Shown piece after piece: positions 6,501-12,105 of a stretch of DNA of 14,773 nucleotides. Position numbers and translations under genes: made by a program. Within the stretch, counting starts at the first letter, position 1, and every line of letters starts with the position of its first letter. The stretch comes from DALYDK01 sp964415715. Lineage in GTDB: Bacteria; Patescibacteriota; Saccharimonadia; Saccharimonadales; CAIOMD01. The stretch is from positions 1-14,773 of the forward strand of contig CAYQBK010000075.1 in NCBI GenBank assembly GCA_964415715.1, written 5' to 3'. Below the pieces are notes generated by a model. That model saw nothing but the letters and a program-made list of their open reading frames with translations, did no database searches and had not been told where the DNA came from.

Positions 6501-7100
6501 GTCGGTCAGATGTACATGATCAAACTAAATCATATGATCGCCGACAAGATTCATGCTCGTTCAACTGGGCCATATACTATGGTTACACAGCAGCCACTTG
6601 GTGGAAAGGCACAAAATGGTGGTCAACGGTTTGGTGAGATGGAAGTCTGGGCGCTCGAGGCCTATGGTGCTGCCAATACTTTGCAGGAAATGTTGACAAT
6701 TAAATCCGATGATGTTTACGGTCGCGCTAAAGCATATGAAGCTATCATTAAAGGCACCGAGATCGAAGGTCCAAAAGTTCCTGAAAGTTTCAATGTGCTT
6801 GTTAAAGAATTACAAGGGTTGGGGCTCAAGGTTGATCTTGTTGACTGGGTCAAGGGACACGCTATAGATGCCGAAGCCTTGCTTGAAGTAAATATTAAAG
6901 ATGAATCTCAAAACCAATCTAGTGTTGATGCGCCTGTGGATGCCATAAGTGATATTGACGTTTCAGAAGACATTGTTGGCGACGAATTTTTAATGCTTGA
7001 TAGCGAAGGTGAAGAAGTTCCATCAGCCGAAGATATTGAAATCGACATAGAAGTAGATGAAGTTATAGAGTTAGACGAAGAAGAAAAGGAGGCAAAATAA
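3531..7100 (+). CDS. rpoB: DNA-directed RNA polymerase beta subunit
   Basis: This is the beta subunit of core RNA polymerase, 1189 aa. ATG 3531 is chosen over GTG 3522 because GGAGGAG (3514-3520) lies 10 nt before it. Landmarks in order: the N-terminal PNLIDHQ and SFKWF segment, GDYPWMTDRGTFVINGAERV, the rifampicin region from residue 383 (SSQLSQFMDQ), GPGGLSRERAGFEVRD, YNFEDAIVIS, GDKLAGRHGNKGV near the active centre, and FGEMEVWALEAYG. An acidic tail rich in Asp and Glu fills about residues 1120-1189. Two oddities stand out. At residues 598-614 the near-invariant HDDANRALMG segment reads KNYVLRSLIG. In the rifampicin region the residue matching E. coli N518 is Ile393. Otherwise it is complete, and it is followed by rpoC with a one-base overlap. 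Confidence 0.98.
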   Translation: MPKTAATATGATKRVFYTKNNDIALPNLIDHQNKSFKWFVEEGLGELLTEISPIDDYTGTKLSLTFKSYHFEEPKLTELKARENNVSYDAPLKAVVELTNKITGEVKEQEIYLGDYPWMTDRGTFVINGAERVVVSQLIRSPGVFYTADSHGNTNLYGAKVIPSRGAWLEFETAANGALYVKIDRRRKIAVTTLFKALGMTEASIKEAFKHVDSGPKSYIEATIEKDPSKGTNEALIEVYRRLRPGDLATVDNARSLVENMFYNPKRFDFSRVGRYKLNKRLDLDVPNTSENRIMHLEDLIAIVAELIRLNVTQDPADDIDSLANRRIKLVGELVQRQFRIGLLRMDRNAKDRMSMCEIETVSPSQLINARPVVAAVREFFASSQLSQFMDQINPLSELAHKRRLSSMGPGGLSRERAGFEVRDAHATHYGRICAVETPEGANVGLVLNMASYARINDYGFLETPYRKVINAVTAKDAVGHIASVDLEDENDKVIVKKGATITEADAKKLANVKTKATWPVKAKITDEIIYLDASEEEKAVIAGAGNDIDDDGHFVSPRVSARAHLVAGEVDADDVTHIDAASQQIIGSSAALVPYIEKNYVLRSLIGSNQQRQAVPLINPSSPIVGTGMEAVAARNTGQITLAEQDGVVVKATGDEVVVEYSDYKKTYNPMHYVRSNEGSSINQKVVVSSGDKVKQGDVLIEGMSVQDGELALGKDVKIAFMPWGGYNFEDAIVISDRLVKDDVFTSVHIVDYMTEVRETKLGPEIVTMDIPNVSEEALRHLDEDGIVRIGAEVHPGDILVGKITPKGEQELSSEERLLRAIFGEKAKEVRDTSQRMSNGKHGKVVGVKIFSRANGHELKAGVIMQIQVFVAQMRKVAVGDKLAGRHGNKGVIARVLPQEDMPFTADGTPVDVVLNPLGVPSRRNIGQLFETTLGIAAEILGMKVATPPFNGVPLSKIRELLKEAGLPDDGKQQLYDGRTGEAFKERTVVGQMYMIKLNHMIADKIHARSTGPYTMVTQQPLGGKAQNGGQRFGEMEVWALEAYGAANTLQEMLTIKSDDVYGRAKAYEAIIKGTEIEGPKVPESFNVLVKELQGLGLKVDLVDWVKGHAIDAEALLEVNIKDESQNQSSVDAPVDAISDIDVSEDIVGDEFLMLDSEGEEVPSAEDIEIDIEVDEVIELDEEEKEAK

Positions 7101-10100
7101 TGCGTAAATATTCTCACGGTACGGATATTGCTGACTTTGACGCTGTTAGACTAGCAATAGCTAACCCCGCGGATATACTAGAATGGAGTTATGGCGAGGT
7201 TACAAAGCCTGAAACCATAAATTACCGAACTCAAAAACCAGAACGAGATGGTTTATTTTGTGAAAAAATATTTGGCCCAGTAAAGGATATTAATCCTCAC
7301 GATGCCAAATATAAAGGCCTGCGCTCACGCGAAGCCGCAGTAGACAAAAAAGGTGAAATAGTTACCAAATCTATTGTTCGACGTGAAAGAATGGCTCATA
7401 TTACTTTGGCAGCGCCAGTTACACATATATGGTTCTTACGTGGTACGCCTAGTGCAACAGGTTTAGTGCTAAATATGACTGTCAAAAACCTAGAGCGGGT
7501 GGCATATTTTGCATCATACGCAATATTGGATGTTGACACTGACAAGCGCGACCAAATATTAGGTGACAAAGAGGCCGAAACAGCAGCTGCCAAGCTTGCT
7601 ATCGAATCTCGTTATGAACAAATGGTTAGCGAAGAAGGCGCCGATGTTAAAGCACTTGCCGAAGCTCGCACCAAAGAGCTCGATGAACTGATTGCTGACT
7701 ATGAAAAAATCAAAGCTCAGCTTGAATCTTTGCAAGTTAATACCCTAATGAACGAAAATGATTATCGTAATCTACCAGATGATCTACAAGATATCATAAA
7801 GGTTTCAATGGGTGGTGAAGCTATTCAAAAAATGCTTGAAAAGGTTGATTTGTCTGAACTGATTGACGGTTTGACAGTTGAGGTTGAAGAGGCCAAGGGT
7901 CTACGCAAGAAAAAGATAATGAAGCGTTTACGAATACTTGAGAACATGCAACGAGCGGGTATCAAGCCAGGCAGTATGACCATAAGTGTTTTGCCAGTTA
8001 TCCCACCAGATCTACGTCCAATGGTTCAGCTGACAGGTGGTCGGTTTGCCACAAGCGACCTCAATGATCTATACCGTCGAGTTATAAATCGGAACAATCG
8101 TCTTAAGAAGCTAATAGACCTAAATGCGCCAGAAGTTATTCGACGCAATGAAATGCGTATGTTACAAGAAGCAGTTGATTCACTTGTTGACAATAACGCT
8201 GCACGTAGTGGTCGAGCTGTCAGTAGCACTGGTCAACGTCGACGTCTAAAAAGTTTAAGTGACATGCTAAAAGGTAAACAGGGTCGTTTCCGTCAGAACC
8301 TTCTAGGTAAGCGAGTTGATTATTCTGGACGTTCAGTGATTGTTGCTGGCCCAGAACTCAAGATCAACGAATGTGGTTTGCCAAAAATGATGGCACTAGA
8401 GCTATTTAAGCCATTTGTTATCGGTTATCTTATAACTAACGACTATGCCCATAACATACGCTCAGCCACGAGGCTTATTGAATCGGGTGAATATATCGTA
8501 TGGGATGCGCTTGATGAAGTTATTAAGGGTAAATATGTGCTACTTAACCGCGCACCAACCCTCCACCGTTTAGGTATTCAAGCATTTCAACCTCGACTTA
8601 TTGAGGGTAAGGCAATACAGCTACACCCACTTGTCTGTAAAGGTTTCAATGCTGACTTTGACGGTGACCAGATGGCTGTTCATTTGCCACTTTCGGACAA
8701 GGCTCAAGCAGAAGCTTGCGATATCATGGCTAGCGCCAAAAATATCCTTAAACCTGCCGACGGTACACCGGTTTTACATATTGAACAAGATATTGTTCTA
8801 GGTGCATATTATATAACCTATGATAAATTTGCGGAGCTTGAACCTGCCCGACTAAGTGATGTCAATGAAGCACTTATGGCGCTCGACGACGGCACTATCA
8901 AGCTACAGACTCCAATACGACTTACATTTCGGGGTGAAAAAATTGATACGACCCTTGGGCGTGTATTGTTCAATGAACTTTTCCCAGAAGATTTTCCATA
9001 CCAAAACGAACCGATGACCAAAAAGAAGATCCAAAACGTTATGGCTCAGGTTTATGAAAAATACGGGCAGGAAAAAACCGCCGAAATTGCTGATGATCTC
9101 AAAGATTTAGCCTTCCAGTATGCAACTGTTTCAGGTTTGTCAACTGGTATTGATGATTTGACTGATGTTGTTGGAATGGATGAATTGGTAGATGGTGCTG
9201 AAACAAAATCTCAACAGATCAATGATCAGTATGAAGCCGGTTTTATGACCGATGACGAACGATATCGATTAACTGTTGAGAACTGGACCAAAGTAGACGG
9301 TCAGGTTCAGAAAATGCTGTCCGAACAACTGTTATCAGAAGACAATTCGATGTCGATATCAGTCATATCTGGTGCACGTGGTAGCGTTGGCCAAATGAAA
9401 GAATTGGTCGGCATGCTTGGTGTGCTATCTGACACTAGTGGTCGGGCAATCGAACTTCCCGTTCGTTCAAGCTATAAAAAAGGCCTTAAACAGCTTGAAT
9501 ACTATACTGCAACAAGAGGTACACGCAAGGGTTTGATTGATATCGCATTGCGAACAGCTGATTCTGGTTATATGACACGTCGTTTGGTTGATGTTAGCCA
9601 AGATGTATTTATAGTTGACGAAGAAGTTGTTGATCCAGGATTCCCGATATATCGTTTAGACACAGATGAAACCGGTATACCTATGTCATCTAGGCTAGAG
9701 GGCCGTTTTGCTGCAGAAGATGTCAAACAAGACAAAACAGTATTTGTCAAAAAAGGTGACTTAATCACCCGAACTATCGCTGCGGATATCGAAAAAAGTG
9801 ATGTAGAAGTGGTAAAAATCATGAGTCCATTGACTTGTGGCGCAGTACGTGGTGTCAGTAAAAAGAGTTATGGCTTGGATCCAGCTACTGGTCAACTTGT
9901 AGTTGATAGACACCCAGTTGGTGTTATTGCGGCGCAGAGTATCGGTGAGCCTGGTACGCAGTTAAGTCTTGATTCAAAACACCGTGCTGGAGCTGTGATT
10001 GCAGATGAAACAGCCAAGGGATTAAACCGTGTAGATGAGCTGTTTGAAGTTCGAACTCCAAAGGGTCAGGCATTTGTATCTGAAATAGCCGGTGAGGTAA

Positions 10101-10912
10101 GTGTTCGCGAAGAAGGTGATCACTATATTGTTCAGGTGTCCGGAAATGAAGAAGAACGGGTTGTTCTAAAGGTCGGCGAACGAATGATAACTATAGCCAA
10201 TGGTCAAGAGGTAGTTGTTGGCGACGTTGTAGCATCACTCGAAGGTGGCGAAAGTCCGCTTGTCTCACCAATAACTGGCTCTGTCGAATTAATAGATGGC
10301 AATGTCGTAATAACTCCAACTGCTCAAACAGTAGTTCGCTATGAAATACCAGGCTTTAAACAGCTTGTAGTGAAAAATGGCGACATTATAACTGCTGGCG
10401 ATAGGCTAACTATCGGGTCTATTAACCTCCATGAACTGATGAGTCTTAAGGGTGTTATTGAAACTCAGCGTTACATACTTAATGAAATCGGTAAGCTATT
10501 TGCCGCTCAGGGCCAAAATATTGCTGGCAAACATATGGAAATAGTCATCGGTCAAATGTTTAGCCGAGTATCTATCGAAGAGCCAGGTGATAGTGATTTC
10601 GTAACTGGAGATATTGTTAGTAAAGCAGCTGTTTTGGAAGCAAACCAACAGCTTGCTAGCGAAGGTAAAAAACCAGCCGAGTTTGTTCAGCTACTACTGG
10701 GTATTACCAAGGTGTCAACTTGGGCAGATAGCTTCCTAAGTGCGGCTAGCTTCCAGGATACAACTCGGGTACTTATCGCTGCAGCAACAAGTGGCAAGGT
10801 CGATCACTTGTACGGGCTAAAAGAAAATGTCATACTAGGTCGCAAGATACCAGTAGGTACAGGGTATTCAACACCCATCGTTGAACCACAAGAGTTTGAC
10901 ATAGAAGATTAA
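7100..10912 (+). CDS. rpoC: DNA-directed RNA polymerase beta' subunit
   Basis: This is the catalytic beta' subunit, 1270 aa. It starts inside the rpoB stop (TAATG), with AAGGAGG (7086-7092) 7 nt upstream, so the two are translationally coupled. The Mg-binding motif NADFDGD is at 517-523. GGRFATSDLNDLYRRV, LLGKRVDYSGRSV and the bridge helix ALRTADSGYMTRR are intact. A helical, charged insertion lies at about residues 150-215 in the clamp. The N-terminal zinc-site cysteines (E. coli C70, C72, C85, C88) are replaced by Pro66, Asp68, Val81 and Lys84. In the second site only Cys913 (C888) remains; C814, C895 and C898 are Val843, Ser920 and Ser923. The trigger loop reads GTQLSLDSKHRAG; the catalytic His961 is kept, but R933 is Asp958 and F935 is Lys960. 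Frame and surrounding motifs are intact, so this is not a pseudogene. Confidence 0.98.
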   Translation: MRKYSHGTDIADFDAVRLAIANPADILEWSYGEVTKPETINYRTQKPERDGLFCEKIFGPVKDINPHDAKYKGLRSREAAVDKKGEIVTKSIVRRERMAHITLAAPVTHIWFLRGTPSATGLVLNMTVKNLERVAYFASYAILDVDTDKRDQILGDKEAETAAAKLAIESRYEQMVSEEGADVKALAEARTKELDELIADYEKIKAQLESLQVNTLMNENDYRNLPDDLQDIIKVSMGGEAIQKMLEKVDLSELIDGLTVEVEEAKGLRKKKIMKRLRILENMQRAGIKPGSMTISVLPVIPPDLRPMVQLTGGRFATSDLNDLYRRVINRNNRLKKLIDLNAPEVIRRNEMRMLQEAVDSLVDNNAARSGRAVSSTGQRRRLKSLSDMLKGKQGRFRQNLLGKRVDYSGRSVIVAGPELKINECGLPKMMALELFKPFVIGYLITNDYAHNIRSATRLIESGEYIVWDALDEVIKGKYVLLNRAPTLHRLGIQAFQPRLIEGKAIQLHPLVCKGFNADFDGDQMAVHLPLSDKAQAEACDIMASAKNILKPADGTPVLHIEQDIVLGAYYITYDKFAELEPARLSDVNEALMALDDGTIKLQTPIRLTFRGEKIDTTLGRVLFNELFPEDFPYQNEPMTKKKIQNVMAQVYEKYGQEKTAEIADDLKDLAFQYATVSGLSTGIDDLTDVVGMDELVDGAETKSQQINDQYEAGFMTDDERYRLTVENWTKVDGQVQKMLSEQLLSEDNSMSISVISGARGSVGQMKELVGMLGVLSDTSGRAIELPVRSSYKKGLKQLEYYTATRGTRKGLIDIALRTADSGYMTRRLVDVSQDVFIVDEEVVDPGFPIYRLDTDETGIPMSSRLEGRFAAEDVKQDKTVFVKKGDLITRTIAADIEKSDVEVVKIMSPLTCGAVRGVSKKSYGLDPATGQLVVDRHPVGVIAAQSIGEPGTQLSLDSKHRAGAVIADETAKGLNRVDELFEVRTPKGQAFVSEIAGEVSVREEGDHYIVQVSGNEEERVVLKVGERMITIANGQEVVVGDVVASLEGGESPLVSPITGSVELIDGNVVITPTAQTVVRYEIPGFKQLVVKNGDIITAGDRLTIGSINLHELMSLKGVIETQRYILNEIGKLFAAQGQNIAGKHMEIVIGQMFSRVSIEEPGDSDFVTGDIVSKAAVLEANQQLASEGKKPAEFVQLLLGITKVSTWADSFLSAASFQDTTRVLIAAATSGKVDHLYGLKENVILGRKIPVGTGYSTPIVEPQEFDIED

Positions 10913-10934
10913 ATCTGCTTAAATAGGAAACCAT

Positions 10935-11348
10935 ATGCCAACAATCAATCAATTAGTTCGCAAGAACAGAAGCACAAGCAAAACCAAGAGTAAATCTCCG
11001 GCTTTGCACAAGGTAGTCAATAGCCTTAAAAACAAGTCATACGAAAAAAACGCTCCATTTAAGCGCGGCGTATGTGTCAAGGTTACAACCAAAACACCAA
11101 AAAAGCCAAACTCGGCCCTACGTAAAGTGGCTCGAGTTCGCCTAAATAACGGTTACGAGGTTTGGGCCTATATTGGTGGCGAAGGTCACAACCTGCAGGA
11201 GCATGCTGTTGTATTGCTTCGCGGTGGTCGTGTGCCTGACCTGCCTGGTGTTCGTTACCATGTAGTCCGAGGAAGCTTAGACCTGCAGGGTGTAGCCAGT
11301 CGCAAGCGTGGTCGTAGCAAATACGGTGCCAAAAAAGACACCAAATAA
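10935..11348 (+). CDS. rpsL: 30S ribosomal protein S12
   Basis: S12 lies at the decoding centre of the small subunit and controls accuracy. The protein has 137 aa, slightly longer than the 124 aa of E. coli because of extra residues in the basic N-terminal part. It keeps KTPKKPNSALRKVARVRL (the Lys matching E. coli K43 is Lys56), YIGGEGHNLQEHAV and DLPGVRYHVVRG. The residue matching K88, a well-known streptomycin-resistance position, is Pro101. The next residue, Asp102, is the aspartate that RimO methylthiolates in other bacteria, and it is kept. A weak AGGAAA (10925-10930) precedes the ATG. It lies 22 bases after rpoC, so it is probably co-transcribed. Confidence 0.97.
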   Translation: MPTINQLVRKNRSTSKTKSKSPALHKVVNSLKNKSYEKNAPFKRGVCVKVTTKTPKKPNSALRKVARVRLNNGYEVWAYIGGEGHNLQEHAVVLLRGGRVPDLPGVRYHVVRGSLDLQGVASRKRGRSKYGAKKDTK

Positions 11349-11356
11349 TCAGTATA

Positions 11357-11392
11357 CAAGTTGCCGAGTTAGCAAGAAGACTCGGCAACTTG
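11357..11392 (+). promoter_or_regulatory. Perfect 13-bp hairpin between rpsL and rpsG
   Basis: CAAGTTGCCGAGT (11357-11369) is exactly complementary to ACTCGGCAACTTG (11380-11392), with a 10-base loop. It starts 8 bases after the rpsL stop. There is no U tract after it, so it is not a standard intrinsic terminator. It could protect the upstream mRNA end, be a processing site, or be part of an S7 feedback element as in the E. coli str operon. Confidence 0.7.
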
Positions 11393-11415
11393 CGAACTTT
11401 ATAACTTAATAACTA

Positions 11416-11421
11416 TATAAT
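11416..11421 (+). promoter_or_regulatory. Possible internal promoter -10 box before rpsG (TATAAT)
   Basis: A perfect TATAAT lies 70 nt before the rpsG start, downstream of the hairpin. The best -35 candidate, TTGCGA (11390-11395), is 20 bp away, which is long. The box could give a separate rpsG-fusA transcript, but AT-rich sequence can match by chance. Confidence 0.4.
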
Positions 11422-11440
11422 AAGTGGCTTCAGTGACCGC

Positions 11441-11454
11441 TCCGAGGGATCGGA
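11441..11454 (+). promoter_or_regulatory. Small hairpin with GNRA-type loop in the rpsG leader
   Basis: TCCGA (11441-11445) and TCGGA (11450-11454) form a 5-bp stem closed by a GGGA tetraloop, 37 nt before the rpsG start. It is a candidate protein-binding element, for example for S7, which autoregulates its operon at the rpsL-rpsG junction in E. coli. The functional link is inference. Confidence 0.4.
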
Positions 11455-11491
11455 AGAAAGCACAGAAGTATTAACGAATAGGAGTACAGAA

Positions 11492-11971
11492 ATGCCACGA
11501 AAGAAAACCAAGAGCCTGGTCCGCGATATCGCCCCAGATCGTAAATATCACAGCGAACGGGTTCAACGCCTGATCAACCGGGTCATGCTAAACGGTAAAA
11601 AGCAAGTTGCCGAAAAGATCGTATACGAAGCCATGGATAGTGCAGCCAAAAAGCTAAAAGTTGACGACCAGCTAGAAGTTTTAAATAAAGCCCTAGATAA
11701 CGTCAAACCAGCCGTTGAAACCAGATCACGCCGGGTTGGTGGTGCAAACTACCAAATACCGTTTGAAGTGCGAGGTCAACGCCAAAGTCACCTAACACTC
11801 ATGTGGTTTGTGGCAGCTTGCCGTGCCCGCAAGGGTATGCCAATGGCCGACCGGATGGCTGCTGAAATAGTCGATGCCTTTAACGGTACAGGTGCAGCAG
11901 TCAAAAAACGTGAAGATACCCATAAAATGGCCGATGCTAACCGAGCCTTTGCTCACTTTGCGAGAGGGTAG
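11492..11971 (+). CDS. rpsG: 30S ribosomal protein S7
   Basis: S7 is the primary binder of the 3' major domain of 16S rRNA and organises the head of the small subunit near the E site. The protein has 159 aa, close to the usual 156-179. It keeps the basic N-terminus, LMLNGKK-type (here VMLNGKKQVAEKIVYEAM), SRRVGGANYQIPFEVR, and the C-terminal AVKKREDTHKMADANRAFAH. TAGGAG (11479-11484) lies 7 nt before the ATG, a good Shine-Dalgarno site. The 143-base gap after rpsL holds two hairpins and a TATAAT box, so S7 may have separate control. The small ORF after it begins 4 bases past its stop. Confidence 0.97.
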   Translation: MPRKKTKSLVRDIAPDRKYHSERVQRLINRVMLNGKKQVAEKIVYEAMDSAAKKLKVDDQLEVLNKALDNVKPAVETRSRRVGGANYQIPFEVRGQRQSHLTLMWFVAACRARKGMPMADRMAAEIVDAFNGTGAAVKKREDTHKMADANRAFAHFARG

Positions 11972-11975
11972 TACT

Positions 11976-12101
11976 ATGGCAGGAAAAATTGATTTTGGCG
12001 CAAGAGGTGTGCCTGGTGCGTGGAGTTTGGATGACTTTAGTTCTGGTGCGGATAAAGCAGGTGATAACCGTGAAGTTGAAGATAATGAAGGGGTGAAATA
12101 A
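11976..12101 (+). CDS. Small ORF (41 aa) between rpsG and fusA
   Basis: This is an unrecognised 41-aa ORF, starting MAGKIDFGARGVPGAW and ending in an acidic stretch. The frame is open further upstream inside rpsG, but ATG 11976 is preferred: GAGG (11964-11967) lies 8 nt before it, and it begins 4 bases after the rpsG stop. It ends 4 bases before the fusA ATG, and its last codons carry the AAGGGG (12088-12093) that probably serves fusA. The protein is hydrophilic and probably disordered (SSGADKAGDNREVEDNEGVK). It could be a real micro-protein made with the translation machinery, or a translated spacer that couples rpsG to fusA. No known str-operon protein of this kind comes to mind. Confidence 0.55.
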   Translation: MAGKIDFGARGVPGAWSLDDFSSGADKAGDNREVEDNEGVK

Positions 12102-12105
12102 GATT

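Noticed and set aside
7259..9877. rpoC as a decaying pseudogene, given lost cysteines and trigger-loop changes
   Set aside because: The frame is intact over 1270 codons and all other core motifs, including NADFDGD and the catalytic His, are conserved.
11357..11392. Intrinsic terminator after rpsL
   Set aside because: The stem is strong, but the bases after it (CGAACTTTATAAC) are not a U tract.
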